In this document: in pieces, positions 18,190 through 27,293 of the stretch
Position numbering within the stretch: position 1 is the first letter of the stretch
Layout of the letters: each line of letters starts with the position of its first letter
DNA from: Agitococcus sp.
Lineage (GTDB): Bacteria; Pseudomonadota; Gammaproteobacteria; Pseudomonadales; Moraxellaceae
NCBI GenBank assembly: GCA_030646715.1
Contig: JAUSLJ010000008.1
Span: 124,001 to 188,000, forward strand
Length of the DNA: 64,000 nt
Direction of reading: 5' to 3'
Translations under genes and position numbers: made by a program
Notes under the pieces: model-generated
Seen by the model: only the letters and a program-made list of their open reading frames with translations
Databases searched by the model: none
Told to the model about the DNA's origin: nothing

Positions 18190-18246
18190 TTATTATGTAT
18201 TTTTAATAACCTATTGATTTTTATTACTTTAGAGCTTTTATCCATC

Positions 18247-18462
18247 CTACACATCATCACTCGTGGGACAACATAAAAAGTCAATAAAGCCTAAGCTATA
18301 AGCCAAGTCTTGTATTTTCTCTTTATCTTGCTGCCTTACAATGAAAAAATAATCGCCTCTGACACCTAACTCCCAGTAATTAAAGCCATATTGCTTGAGT
18401 AATTTACTCATATCATCACTAAAACCTAAAATATCCGACGCATCTAAATCTTGTTCACACAA
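18247..18462 (-). CDS. Hypothetical protein, 71 residues, unusual start
   Basis: I do not recognise this protein. The frame begins at a TTG with no clear ribosome site and has no ATG before residue 19. It encodes a mixed charged/aromatic small protein (YGFNYWELGVRGDYFFIV in the middle, LCCPTSDDV at the end). Just upstream an ATG frame reading MIEMVFL stops, and a one-base shift would join it to the codons preceding this frame. The gene may therefore be a frameshifted remnant or use the TTG. It sits between a terminator and the SpoU methyltransferase gene. The codons look like ordinary coding sequence for this genome. Confidence 0.4.
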   Translation of the reverse strand: MCEQDLDASDILGFSDDMSKLLKQYGFNYWELGVRGDYFFIVRQQDKEKIQDLAYSLGFIDFLCCPTSDDV

Positions 18463-18505
18463 ATTCAGAGGAATACCATTTCAATCATAAATTGACCGAA
18501 TCCCT

Positions 18506-18535
18506 GAAAAAATAGAAATTTTTAAACTAATTTCT
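18506..18535 (-). terminator. Terminator overlapping the 3' end of the SpoU methyltransferase gene
   Basis: On the minus strand, 7-base arms (18529-18535 and 18514-18520) are followed by ATTTTTTC. The upstream arm lies inside the last codons of the gene. Confidence 0.5.
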
Positions 18536-19304
18536 GTCTTCTTTCTTCAAACAGACACACCGCCACCGCCGCCGCCACATTCAGCGACTCCACACCTTTC
18601 GCCATTGGAATCATTACTTTTTGCCGCGCCAAGGCCATTGTGTCAGCAGACAAGCCCTGTCCTTCACTGCCGAATAACCACGCAATCGGTTGGCACAAAT
18701 TCATCTCGTATAAATTACGCGCACCGTCTAAACTGGTTGCTACACTCACACCTTGATAGTCCGCTAGTAACTCGGCAATATTCACTTTCTCATAAATTGA
18801 CAACAAAAAATGTGCGCCCATTGCTGCGCGTAATACCCGTGGTGACCATGCTTGCGCACAACCTTCACTCAAAAAAACCGTTTCAATACCTGCGGCGGCG
18901 GCTGTACGTAAAATAGTGCCTAAATTACCTACATCTTGAACACATTCTAATACAACACAGGATGAGGTCACTGGCTCTACCGTCATTTCCGTCGGCAGCT
19001 TGATAACTGCCAAAATCCCTGCGGGTGTATCCGTGGGACTAATATGATTAAACAAGGCATCAGGAACATATATACACGAAGTCACAGGTGCTAAAACATC
19101 TATTAACGCCGCAATCTCTGCCGATTGATAACCACGCTCACTGACACACACTAAGTCTAAAGAAACGCCGTGTGCGATGGCTGCTTGCACTAAATGCACA
19201 CCATCCAATAAAGTTTTTGCTTGTTGACGACGTTCAGAGGCAGAGGTAGCCAGTAAATGTAAATCTTTAATCAGCGGATTTTGGCGCGAGCTAATGGTTT
19301 TCAT
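18522..19304 (-). CDS. TrmH/SpoU family RNA 2'-O-methyltransferase
   Basis: A 260-residue SPOUT methyltransferase acting on rRNA or tRNA. An N-terminal substrate-binding domain (ISSRQNPLIKDL, with a GVHLVQAA helix) is followed by the three SpoU motifs: GNLGTILRTAAAAG, LFGSEGQGLS and IPMAKGVESLNVAAAVAVCLFE. The knot fold uses S-adenosylmethionine. The exact target nucleotide cannot be told from sequence. It is monocistronic between terminators. Confidence 0.88.
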   Translation of the reverse strand: MKTISSRQNPLIKDLHLLATSASERRQQAKTLLDGVHLVQAAIAHGVSLDLVCVSERGYQSAEIAALIDVLAPVTSCIYVPDALFNHISPTDTPAGILAVIKLPTEMTVEPVTSSCVVLECVQDVGNLGTILRTAAAAGIETVFLSEGCAQAWSPRVLRAAMGAHFLLSIYEKVNIAELLADYQGVSVATSLDGARNLYEMNLCQPIAWLFGSEGQGLSADTMALARQKVMIPMAKGVESLNVAAAVAVCLFEERRQKLV

Positions 19305-19350
19305 GGCACTAACGATAAAAAAACAGGGGTGAATGATACGCTAAAATGAC

Positions 19351-19380
19351 AAAAGGCAGATACCAAAGTATCTGCCTTTT
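19351..19380 (-). terminator. Terminator after ppiD
   Basis: Perfect 13-base arms (19351-19363 and 19368-19380) around a 4-base loop. On the minus strand a TTTT ends the second arm and TCATTTT follows. It lies 24 bases past the ppiD stop. Confidence 0.8.
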
Positions 19381-19403
19381 GTTTTAGAAGACAGTAGCGA
19401 AAA

Positions 19404-21293
19404 TTATTTTTTCTCTACCTCTTCTTTGATTTTTGCGGTGGAGCGTAAATAGGTCACATAGTCTTGTAACTCTTGCTGACCGCGCGAAGTGGCTAAAGAA
19501 GTCATAAACTGTTTCTTTTGCTCTGCGGTTAATGTCGATGTACCTGCGTCAATTTTGCTTAAAGCAACAACGGCATAATCTTTAGCAACGCTCGTTGCTT
19601 CTGCTGTCCATGTATTTGCTTTGGGATTTGGTAAACGAAATGCCACTTTTAACAAATCCGCTGTCGGTGCATTGGCTGTACGTGCAGTAGCAACAAAATC
19701 CAACCATTGAATTTTATGATTCGCCGCAACTTCAGTACTTGATTTACCACTATTCACTTCTTTGGTAATCGCATCGGCTTCTGCTTTTGCTAAAGCACTG
19801 GCTTTTTCTAGCTGCAACGTGGATTTAATCTCAGTTGCTACTTCTGCCAAGGGTTTGACGCGTGCAGGCTCATGTTTATTGAGATGAATCCAAACACTGT
19901 GTTTGTCATCTAATGCCAATGCGGAAGAGTTTTTACCCTCTTTCAACACGTCGTCGCTAAATGCCGCTTGCACCACTTTACGATTAGCTGCTAGACCTTC
20001 TCCCCCTTGTTTCGAAAATAAAGGCGAAGTTTGTAAAGTCATGACGTATTGTTTAGCCCCTTCTTTTAAATCGGAGGATTCATAAGCCAAGGCATCCATT
20101 TTTTCGACGGCTTCGGCATATAACTCTTCAGATTTTGCTGTACGCACTTCTGCCTCTAAAGAGGGACGCAACTCTGCCATCGTCGGCACAGGTGCTTTCT
20201 GAACTTCTATTAACTTGATGATGTGATAACCAAACTGTGTTTTCACAGGGGCAGACACTTCATTCACTTTTAAAGCGTATAACGACTTTTCAAACTCAGG
20301 AACAAACATACCTTTGCCAGCAAAGCCTAAATCACCATTATTAGTGGCCGAACCTTGGTCTTGGGAAAACTCTTTAGCGAGTGCACCAAAATCTTCACCT
20401 GCTTGAATACGCTTTTCTAAGCCTTTAATTTTGGCTAAAGCATCGGCCTCTTTCGTTTTATCATCAATATTAATCAGAATATGCGAGGCGCGACGTTGCT
20501 CATTACTTTCTAAAGCTTTAAGTTTTTCGGCATAACGTGCTTCAACATCGGCATCTGTTAGTAACACTTTATCGGTAAATAACTCCGCACCTAAGACCAT
20601 ATAATCAACACTGACTTTTTCTTCAGTGGTGTATTTTGCACTGTTGGCTTTGTAGTATTTATTAACTTCTTCATCTAACACTTTAACGGAGGCCAAATAC
20701 GGAGCTGCATTAATCACCACCAAATGAATATCACGCTTTTGATTATCTAGAGCGGACAAGGCATCTAACTCTTTCGCTGAAACAAAAGCGGTTTGATTAA
20801 TGCCAGATGCGAGTTGTGATACGGCAATCTCTTTTTTTGCTTTAGCAGGAAAATTTGCAGCATCTTCACCCATATTTCTCAGCACTTGCTGATAACGAGT
20901 TTCAGAAAAAACACCATTTTCTTGAAAAGCAGGCGTTTCTTGAATCAAACGAGAAATCGTTACATCATCTATCAAAAAACCGACTTTTTTGGCTTGTTGA
21001 CTCAACAACGCTCGATCAATCAACCCTTTTAAGACTTCTTGACGCAAGATAACGAGATCTAAACGTGATGCATCTGGTTGCTCACCCATACTGGCAAGAA
21101 TCCGCTGACGTTGTTGGTCAACACTACGATCAAGATCATTTTGACTAATTTCTTCATCGTTAATGGTCGCCGCAGGAGCTGCTTTGCCACCAACAAAATA
21201 AGACTCAATGCCGACAATAGCAAAGGGGATCATCAATAATCCGAGCAAGAATTTACCCAACCAACCACGCACTAAATCACGAAAGGCCTGCAT
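19404..21293 (-). CDS. ppiD: Periplasmic folding chaperone / peptidyl-prolyl isomerase PpiD
   Basis: A 629-residue inner-membrane-anchored SurA-like chaperone that helps newly exported proteins fold. A single membrane segment (about 12-32), a SurA_N-type helical region, one parvulin domain (about 265-360, with RRASHILI, GDLGF and FGYHIIKL) and a second helical region follow in order. I start at 21293, where GGTGGA lies 5 bases before the ATG. A TTG 15 bases upstream is less likely. It follows hupB in the order familiar from Pseudomonas and enteric bacteria, though a hairpin lies between them. Confidence 0.92.
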   Translation of the reverse strand: MQAFRDLVRGWLGKFLLGLLMIPFAIVGIESYFVGGKAAPAATINDEEISQNDLDRSVDQQRQRILASMGEQPDASRLDLVILRQEVLKGLIDRALLSQQAKKVGFLIDDVTISRLIQETPAFQENGVFSETRYQQVLRNMGEDAANFPAKAKKEIAVSQLASGINQTAFVSAKELDALSALDNQKRDIHLVVINAAPYLASVKVLDEEVNKYYKANSAKYTTEEKVSVDYMVLGAELFTDKVLLTDADVEARYAEKLKALESNEQRRASHILINIDDKTKEADALAKIKGLEKRIQAGEDFGALAKEFSQDQGSATNNGDLGFAGKGMFVPEFEKSLYALKVNEVSAPVKTQFGYHIIKLIEVQKAPVPTMAELRPSLEAEVRTAKSEELYAEAVEKMDALAYESSDLKEGAKQYVMTLQTSPLFSKQGGEGLAANRKVVQAAFSDDVLKEGKNSSALALDDKHSVWIHLNKHEPARVKPLAEVATEIKSTLQLEKASALAKAEADAITKEVNSGKSSTEVAANHKIQWLDFVATARTANAPTADLLKVAFRLPNPKANTWTAEATSVAKDYAVVALSKIDAGTSTLTAEQKKQFMTSLATSRGQQELQDYVTYLRSTAKIKEEVEKK

Positions 21294-21313
21294 GAACGTC
21301 CACCACAAACAAG

Positions 21314-21344
21314 ATAAAAATAAAACGCGCCCAATACGGACGCG
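21314..21344 (-). terminator. Terminator or attenuator between hupB and ppiD
   Basis: On the minus strand, 7-base GC-rich arms (21338-21344 and 21326-21332, one wobble) are followed by TTTTATTTTTATC. It probably sets ppiD expression below that of hupB. Confidence 0.7.
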
Positions 21345-21371
21345 TTGAGAGCCAAAAGAGCTGCTTTAAAC

Positions 21372-21644
21372 TTAGGCAACAGCGTCTTTTAAGCTTTTAC
21401 CCGCTTTAAAGTCAGGAACTTTGCTAGCGGCAATATCAATAGCTTCACCCGTTTTTGGGTTGCGACCTTTACGAGCGGCGCGCTCTTTGACACTAAAAGT
21501 ACCAAAGCCAACTAAAGCCACCGCATCACCCGCTGCTAATGACGCAGTAATGGCAGCAATTGTCGCATCTAAGGCACGGCCAGCATCGGCTTTAGTCAAT
21601 TCGGCTGAGCTAGCAATAGCATCAATCAATTCGGACTTGTTCAT
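21372..21644 (-). CDS. hupB: HU DNA-binding protein beta
   Basis: A 90-residue histone-like protein. It opens with [11 protein letters not shown], carries the GFGTFSV turn, the DNA-arm motif [12 protein letters not shown], and ends [16 protein letters not shown], exactly the HU length and pattern. It bends and packages DNA. AAGGGGAAG precedes the ATG. A strong sigma-70 promoter can be placed about 75 bases upstream. It precedes ppiD on the same strand. Confidence 0.96.
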   Translation of the reverse strand: MNKSELIDAIASSAELTKADAGRALDATIAAITASLAAGDAVALVGFGTFSVKERAARKGRNPKTGEAIDIAASKVPDFKAGKSLKDAVA

Positions 21645-21719
21645 TTCTTCCCCTTATTATTGGTCTGATTTTCAAGACGTGAGATACGCGGCATAAAAGG
21701 CTTGGCGCAACGTGTGCGA

Positions 21720-21749
21720 TTTATAACAATCCCGCCCCGTTAGGGTCAA
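21720..21749 (-). promoter_or_regulatory. Sigma-70 type promoter for hupB
   Basis: On the minus strand, TTGACC (21749-21744) and TATAAA (21725-21720) each match the consensus at five of six positions, with an 18-base spacer. Transcription would start about 70 bases before the hupB ATG. The rest of the 300-base gap to the divergent acyltransferase gene shows nothing else I can support. Confidence 0.6.
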
Positions 21750-21949
21750 GTGAAACAAGGTAGATGTATTGTATTTAGTGACTAAAAGTCGTTTTTGTAC
21801 TCTACCCAAGCTTTAATTTGAACGTATCAGATGAAGCGTGAGTTTAGCATGTTGATTCCTTCATGGCTCACATTCACCAACGAAAACTCTGTTTCGTGAC
21901 GGTGTTATTATTGCTAGGATAGTCACAATCTTAAATGGAGGCATGGTTA

Positions 21950-22753
21950 ATGCTTTTCGACAAAGTCCAACATTGGTTTTTACCCGCTGAACTGAAACAA
22001 AAAATAGATGAAGCCCCAAAACCCTTAGGCAGTTTGGAATATGACCGTTGGGGTTATCACAAAGAAACCGCTTACAAAGCGGCTGCCTTGACGCGCTTGC
22101 TGTACGAGAAGTACTTTCGTGTCGAAGCTTATGGTCGTGAACATATTCCCGCCCAAGGCCGTGTTTTGATAATTGCTAATCATTCGGGTCATCTGCCACT
22201 TGATGGCACACTCATTGGCTATAGTTTACTGACTAACCCCTATGCCCCACGTGTACCCCGCGCCATGATTGAACGCTTTTTTACTGGAATACCCTATATT
22301 GGTAACTGGATGAATAATCTAGGCGCAGTGACGGGTGAAGTACATAATTGCTATGACATGCTCAAACAAAATGAAGCCGTCATTGTTTTCCCCGAGGGAG
22401 TACGCGGCACAGGTAAAGGCTTTGCCAAGCGTTACCAGTTACAACGCTTTGGCAGTGGTTTTATGCAAATTGCGATAGAAACCAATACACCGATTATTCC
22501 TGTTGGGGTCGTCGGCTGCGAAGAGGCATTACCGATGTTTGGTAATGCCAAAGGTTTAGCCAAACGTTTTGGCTTGCCTTACGTGCCTATCGCCCCCCCT
22601 TTTGCTATTCCCGCCAAAGTCACGCTTACCTTTGGTGAGCCGATGTATTTTGAAGGGCCTATTCATTGTGAAGAAGATTTAGAAGCCAAAGTAAATGTAG
22701 TAAAAGCCAAAATTAGACAGCTCATACAAGAAGGCCAAGCTAAACGCAGTTAG
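21950..22753 (+). CDS. Lysophospholipid acyltransferase family protein
   Basis: A 267-residue acyltransferase of the PlsC superfamily. The catalytic motif reads NHSGHLPLD (H78 to D85), with six residues between His and Asp as in the MGAT/DGAT2-like subfamily, not the four of PlsC. VFPEGVRGTGKG is the acyl-acceptor phosphate motif. It may make a glycerolipid or storage lipid. I start at the ATG at 21950, with GGAG 9 bases before it. The ATG 15 bases upstream lacks a site. The following SDR gene is 16 bases away and likely cotranscribed. Confidence 0.85.
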   Translation: MLFDKVQHWFLPAELKQKIDEAPKPLGSLEYDRWGYHKETAYKAAALTRLLYEKYFRVEAYGREHIPAQGRVLIIANHSGHLPLDGTLIGYSLLTNPYAPRVPRAMIERFFTGIPYIGNWMNNLGAVTGEVHNCYDMLKQNEAVIVFPEGVRGTGKGFAKRYQLQRFGSGFMQIAIETNTPIIPVGVVGCEEALPMFGNAKGLAKRFGLPYVPIAPPFAIPAKVTLTFGEPMYFEGPIHCEEDLEAKVNVVKAKIRQLIQEGQAKRS

Positions 22754-22769
22754 TTTAAGGATAACAATT

Positions 22770-23714
22770 ATGACAAAAAACCCTCATCTTCCCTGTATTT
22801 TAGTCACTGGCGCAGCTGGTGCATTGGCTCAACAAGTCGTTGCCCGCTTACAGGGGAAATTCCGCATTGTTGTTTGTGACACCCGCCGTGAAGTCAGTAT
22901 GCCTGAGCATATTCCAAGCTATCATGTTGATTTTAATAAACGTCGTTTTGAAGACTTGTTCAAAGAATATAACTTCGCAGGGATTATTCATTTGGGTCGT
23001 ATTGGCTCTAATGAGTTTAGCCGCGAAGGACGTTATGCCGCCAATGTTATTGGTAGCCAGCGTTTGCTGGATTTAGCGCGTAAATATCACGTTAAACAAA
23101 CACTGATTCTTTCGACCTATTTTGTTTATGGCGCACATCCACTTAATCCTGCTTATTTAGCAGAAAGCTCGCCATTAAAAGCGGCGGGAATTACCATGGA
23201 TTTAGTGGACTCAGTGGAGTTAGAAAACTTAGCAACGATTTACTTATGGAAATATCCTGAGCTCAACATCACCATTTTGCGGCCTTGTAACATTGTTGGC
23301 CCAGGGGTGAATAACACACTCAGTCAATCATTAATGCAAGAGCGTGTGCCTGTATTAATGGGCTTTTCGCCGATGATGCAGTTTATTCATTTAGAAGATA
23401 TGGCTGATGCCATTGTTGTTGCCTTTGAACAGAACCATCCCGGCATTTATAATGTCGCACCTGATGATTGTGTGCCCTATCAAACAGCGATTGAATTATG
23501 TGGTTGTAAAAAACTATCCATTCCTTCGATTCCACCCAATATGCCAATCATATTAGGTAAATTAGCGAAAAAAGAGTTTTTCCCGCCACATTTACTCAAC
23601 TACTTTAAATATGCCGCAACGATTGATGGTGGTTTATTTAGCCACACCTTCGGTTTTACGCCACGTTATGGCTTAAAAGAAATTTTTGCCCATTATCGGA
23701 ACTTAAAAACCTAA
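22770..23714 (+). CDS. NAD-dependent epimerase/dehydratase-like protein (extended SDR)
   Basis: A 314-residue Rossmann-fold protein. TGAAGALAQ at 13-21 is the dinucleotide-binding motif, and STYFVYG follows the usual serine strand. The normal YxxxK catalytic pair is not visible: the aligned positions in DLVDSVELEN look like D144 and S148. It may therefore bind NAD(P) without ordinary SDR catalysis. It is paired with the acyltransferase gene upstream and has an AAGGA ribosome site. The substrate is unknown. Confidence 0.78.
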   Translation: MTKNPHLPCILVTGAAGALAQQVVARLQGKFRIVVCDTRREVSMPEHIPSYHVDFNKRRFEDLFKEYNFAGIIHLGRIGSNEFSREGRYAANVIGSQRLLDLARKYHVKQTLILSTYFVYGAHPLNPAYLAESSPLKAAGITMDLVDSVELENLATIYLWKYPELNITILRPCNIVGPGVNNTLSQSLMQERVPVLMGFSPMMQFIHLEDMADAIVVAFEQNHPGIYNVAPDDCVPYQTAIELCGCKKLSIPSIPPNMPIILGKLAKKEFFPPHLLNYFKYAATIDGGLFSHTFGFTPRYGLKEIFAHYRNLKT

Positions 23715-23720
23715 GGAGCA

Positions 23721-23752
23721 AAAAAAGGGCGATGTCACTATCGCCCCCTACT
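23721..23752 (-). terminator. Terminator between convergent SDR and lapA genes; GTAGGGGGCG-type palindrome
   Basis: Seven-base arms (23727-23733 and 23740-23746) with a 6-base loop. On the minus strand a run of seven Ts follows, so it serves lapA. The CGCCCCCTAC end resembles the other short palindromic repeats in this window. Confidence 0.7.
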
Positions 23753-23769
23753 CTCTCATTTTATGATTT

Positions 23770-24072
23770 CTATAAACTCAATGGCGGTTTAGCGTTTTGT
23801 TTTCTTAGCTCAGCAATTTGTTGTTGAGATTGTCGTAATTGCCAGCGTAAAGGCAAGATTTTAAAAATCACCACTGCCGCAGCCAAACCGACGACGCAGC
23901 CGAAAACAAAAGTCAGCAAAATGACTAACCCACTGTTAATGGCAGGGATTTGGAGCAACAGCAAATTCAAATGGATAGGCTGAGGATTGGTGACAACCAA
24001 CCAAATACCGCAGAAGCTCACAAAAATCAGCATAATAGCCAGCAACATGCGCTTTACAAAGTTAAAGCTCAT
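23770..24072 (-). CDS. lapA: LapA domain-containing membrane protein (DUF1049)
   Basis: A 100-residue protein with two membrane helices (about 8-28 and 44-70) and a basic, glutamine-rich cytoplasmic tail, as in LapA/YciS. With LapB, LapA controls lipopolysaccharide synthesis by adjusting LpxC breakdown in E. coli. It begins 2 bases after the ihfB stop, the usual ihfB-lapA order. lapB itself is not present beside it here. Confidence 0.85.
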   Translation of the reverse strand: MSFNFVKRMLLAIMLIFVSFCGIWLVVTNPQPIHLNLLLLQIPAINSGLVILLTFVFGCVVGLAAAVVIFKILPLRWQLRQSQQQIAELRKQNAKPPLSL

Positions 24073-24074
24073 GA

Positions 24075-24377
24075 TTAGCCTTCTTGAGCTGCTGCTTCAT
24101 CGACACGGTCTTTCAATTCTTTACCAGGTTTAAAATGAGGCACATATTTTGAGCCGACTTCAACTTTTTCACCCGTTTTAGGATTACGACCTAAACGCGG
24201 AGGTCGATGATGCAAACTAAAACTGCCAAAACCACGAATTTCAACACGTTGGCCCGCCGCTAAGGCATCAACCATTTGATCTAATAACGCTTTCACTGCC
24301 AGTTCGACATCTTTTTCGGTTAATAATTGCTGTCTGGAGGCAATGCGTGTGATGAGCGCAGATTTTGTTAGTGGCAT
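24075..24377 (-). CDS. ihfB: Integration host factor subunit beta
   Basis: A 100-residue DNA-bending protein that pairs with IhfA. It opens [13 protein letters not shown] and has the HU/IHF core with [20 protein letters not shown], the beta-arm characteristic of IhfB. I start at 24377 because AGGAG lies 8 bases before that ATG. An in-frame extension upstream would run into the rpsA terminator. Standard position between rpsA and lapA. Confidence 0.94.
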   Translation of the reverse strand: MPLTKSALITRIASRQQLLTEKDVELAVKALLDQMVDALAAGQRVEIRGFGSFSLHHRPPRLGRNPKTGEKVEVGSKYVPHFKPGKELKDRVDEAAAQEG

Positions 24378-24416
24378 GTTACCGCTCCTAGTTTTTCTAG
24401 GCTTATGATTTAACAT

Positions 24417-24446
24417 AAAAAAACGGGGGTAGCAAACCCCCGTTTT
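24417..24446 (-). terminator. Terminator between rpsA and ihfB
   Basis: Perfect 11-base GC-rich arms (24420-24430 and 24436-24446) around a 5-base loop, with seven Ts following on the minus strand. Confidence 0.88.
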
Positions 24447-24470
24447 AATTTACATCACAAATCTGACCAA

Positions 24471-26147
24471 TTACTTCATTTGTGCCTTAATCAAGTCACC
24501 AATGGTTTTTGGACCAGCTGCAGAAGTCGTTACTTCTGCTTGTGTGTTGCGAACAGCGGTCATTGCTTCACGCTCTTCTGCTTCATCTTTCGCTTTAATC
24601 GACAAGTTGATGACACGCGCTTTGCGGTCAACACCAATGATTTTCGCTTCGATTTCTTGACCAACTGTCAAATGCTTAGAAGCATCTTCCACACGGTCGC
24701 GAATGATTTCAGACGCTTTCAATGTTGCTTCAACGCCATCAGTCAATTCAACTGTTGCGCCTTTAGCATCAACGGCTTTAATCACACCTTTAACAATTGC
24801 ACCCTTCTCGTGAGAAGAAGTGAAATCGCTGAACGGGTCTTTTTGCAGTTGTTTTACACCGAGGGAGATACGGTTGCCTTCGGCATCAACAGCAAGGATA
24901 ACGGCTTCAACCAAGTCACCTTTACGGAATTTGCGGATAGCTTCTTCGCCTGCTTCATTCCAAGAAATGTCAGACAAGTGAACCAAACCGTCAATACCAC
25001 CTGGTAAACCAATGAAGATACCAAAGTCAGTAATGGATTTGATGTTGCCAGAAACTTTTTGGCCTTTTTCATGGGTCTTAGCAAACTCATCCCAAGGATT
25101 AGCTTTACATTGTTTGATACCCAAGGAAATACGACGACGTTCTTCGTCGATTTCAAGAACCATGACATCCACTTCATCGCCAATTTGTACAACTTTGGAT
25201 GGATGAATGTTTTTGTTGGTGTGATCCATTTCAGATACGTGCACCAAACCTTCAACGCCTTCAGCGATTTCAGCGAAACAGCCGTAGTCAGTCAGGTTAG
25301 TGACTTTAGCGCGAGTCACTGTACCTTTTGGATACTTGCTCATCAACGCCAACCATGGATCTTGACCCAATTGCTTCAAGCCCAAGGATACGCGATTACG
25401 CTCGCGGTCAAACTTGAGGACTTTAACTTCCATTTCTTGGCCAACTTCAACCACTTCGCTTGGGTGTTTAACACGCTTCCAAGCCATGTCAGTGATGTGC
25501 AACAAGCCGTCGATGCCACCGAGGTCAACGAATGCGCCGTAGTCAGTGAGGTTTTTGATAACACCTTTAACAGTTTGGCCTTCTTGCAATTGACCTAACA
25601 ATACTTCACGTTCAGCAGAGGATTCAGCTTCCATAACCGCACGACGAGAAACAACAACGTTGTTACGTTTTTGGTCAAGCTTGATAACTTTGAATTCAAG
25701 CTCTTTGCCTTCCAAGTGAGTGGTATCACGGATAGGACGCGTATCAACCAACGAACCCGGTAAGAACGCACGGATTGGGCCGATATCGACGGTGAAACCG
25801 CCTTTGACTTTGCCAGAGATAAGACCACGAACGATTTCTTGATCGTTGAAAATCTTGTCCAAACGCGTCCATGTTTCAGCACGTTTTGCTTTTTCACGCG
25901 ACAATACGGTTTGACCCATACCGTTATCAAACGCATCGACAACCACTTCAACAGTGTCGCCTACGTTGACTTCTAATTCGCGCATGTCATTTAAGAATTC
26001 TTCGCGAGGTACAACACCTTCAGACTTTAAGCCTGTATCAACAGTGACCCAGTCGCTGTCAATCGCTACAACTACGCCTTTAATGACTGCGCCTTGAGTA
26101 AATTGCAGTTCACTTTCTGCAAAAAGTTCGGCAAATGATTCGAACAT
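24471..26147 (-). CDS. rpsA: 30S ribosomal protein S1
   Basis: A 558-residue protein with six S1 RNA-binding repeats, each showing the G-x-V/I-x-GxV-K pattern (for example [19 protein letters not shown] and [20 protein letters not shown]). It opens [13 protein letters not shown] as in other S1 proteins. S1 unfolds mRNA leaders during initiation. Only a weak AGG-containing leader precedes the ATG, consistent with the known lack of a strong SD and autoregulation of rpsA. It follows cmk and ends at a strong terminator before ihfB. Confidence 0.97.
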   Translation of the reverse strand: MFESFAELFAESELQFTQGAVIKGVVVAIDSDWVTVDTGLKSEGVVPREEFLNDMRELEVNVGDTVEVVVDAFDNGMGQTVLSREKAKRAETWTRLDKIFNDQEIVRGLISGKVKGGFTVDIGPIRAFLPGSLVDTRPIRDTTHLEGKELEFKVIKLDQKRNNVVVSRRAVMEAESSAEREVLLGQLQEGQTVKGVIKNLTDYGAFVDLGGIDGLLHITDMAWKRVKHPSEVVEVGQEMEVKVLKFDRERNRVSLGLKQLGQDPWLALMSKYPKGTVTRAKVTNLTDYGCFAEIAEGVEGLVHVSEMDHTNKNIHPSKVVQIGDEVDVMVLEIDEERRRISLGIKQCKANPWDEFAKTHEKGQKVSGNIKSITDFGIFIGLPGGIDGLVHLSDISWNEAGEEAIRKFRKGDLVEAVILAVDAEGNRISLGVKQLQKDPFSDFTSSHEKGAIVKGVIKAVDAKGATVELTDGVEATLKASEIIRDRVEDASKHLTVGQEIEAKIIGVDRKARVINLSIKAKDEAEEREAMTAVRNTQAEVTTSAAGPKTIGDLIKAQMK

Positions 26148-26327
26148 ATATTAAGAACCTATGGATGCTAACGCATCAGTGTGTTTGGCCGTACATTACC
26201 AGCTAATGACGGGCTGCTTTATTTAGACAATCGTTAATGCCTTACTGGTCGTGCATTAACGCCATCTTCCCAAATAACAAAGAAACAAATTCTGTGCTAT
26301 TAAAGTCTTTCAAAATCGTATGTAGCG

Positions 26328-27065
26328 TTATACGCTCAAAATCTCAGCAAAACTGTGTAAGTGTTGCGTTCTTTTCGCCGCTTCCGTCACTGCTTTTAAC
26401 ACCGCTTCTATGCCTAATGCCGTACTGTCTAAGACAATCGCATCAGCAGCAGGTTTGAGCGGTGCAACAGCACGTTCACTATCGCGCAAATCGCGGGCGC
26501 GTATGTCGCTTAAAATGGCGGCTAAACTAGCATTAAAGCCCTTTTCAAGCAACTGTTTATAACGTCTTTCGGCGCGCGCTTCGGCACTGGCGGTAAGAAA
26601 TATTTTCAGACAGGCATCGGGGAAGACAATTGTGCCCATATCTCGGCCATCTGCGACTAAACCAGGGCTTTCTCTAAAGGCATATTGACGTTGTAATAAC
26701 GCGGCTCTGACCGCAGGTAAAGCAGCGACTTTTGAAGCAGCTGCGCCTATTTCTTCGGTGCGAATGCTGTGCGTCACATCTTCACCTTCTAAAATCAACA
26801 TCGCTTCGCCATTATTATCTTGGAATTGTGCATCCAAATGCGCGGCTAATACTTGTAGGGCGGCTTCATTGTCGGTTTGCACGCCGTGTTGTTGCGCTGC
26901 TAAAGCCAACAGACGATATAACGCGCCTGAATCTAAAACATGAAAACCTAGTTTTAGGGCTAAACGATGGGCGATAGTGCCTTTCCCTGAACCGCTTGGT
27001 CCGTCAATGGTAATGACAGGCGGAATAATCACAGGTTTAACCATCGGTTCTAGTTCTGCACTCAT
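26328..27065 (-). CDS. cmk: Cytidylate kinase
   Basis: A 245-residue nucleoside monophosphate kinase phosphorylating CMP and dCMP. P-loop GPSGSGKG near residue 22, the DGRDMGT and [17 protein letters not shown] motifs, and the LRDSER lid. I start at 27065 where GGAGG sits 5 bases before ATG. The first 15-18 residues are an extension beyond the usual [13 protein letters not shown] start, and an alternative ATG (MVKPVI) lies seven codons further in. It precedes rpsA, the standard order. The 180 bases before rpsA hold its leader. Confidence 0.94.
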   Translation of the reverse strand: MSAELEPMVKPVIIPPVITIDGPSGSGKGTIAHRLALKLGFHVLDSGALYRLLALAAQQHGVQTDNEAALQVLAAHLDAQFQDNNGEAMLILEGEDVTHSIRTEEIGAAASKVAALPAVRAALLQRQYAFRESPGLVADGRDMGTIVFPDACLKIFLTASAEARAERRYKQLLEKGFNASLAAILSDIRARDLRDSERAVAPLKPAADAIVLDSTALGIEAVLKAVTEAAKRTQHLHSFAEILSV

Positions 27066-27246
27066 GCGTGCCTCCAGCAATATTGCTTAAAAAAACTACC
27101 GTGTATTTTTTCGGTATAGACGGCGTAAGGCGCGTGCGCTTTTTATAGAATTATGGGGATAATTGCAACTCAAAGGGGTAACAAAAGATATAAATTGGTT
27201 ATAAAATGGGCTTTTTGCTATTTATTCAAAAGAATAGAAGCACAAA

Positions 27247-27274
27247 TGAAAAGGGCGAATGATTATTCGCCCTT
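27247..27274 (-). repeat. Palindromic repeat/terminator after tyrA-aroA
   Basis: Ten-base perfect arms (27251-27260 and 27265-27274) around GATT. On the minus strand CCCTTTTCATTT follows, so it likely terminates the aromatic operon. The sequence belongs to the same short palindrome family as 7388 and 61536. The remaining gap up to cmk (27081-27246) shows nothing I can support. Confidence 0.65.
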
Positions 27275-27293
27275 ACAACTCAATAAAGCAATA

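Noticed and set aside
24480-25951. Several long open frames on the plus strand and second minus frames inside rpsA
   Set aside because: They lie entirely within the strongly supported rpsA reading frame, and their products have no recognisable fold; they reflect its codon use.
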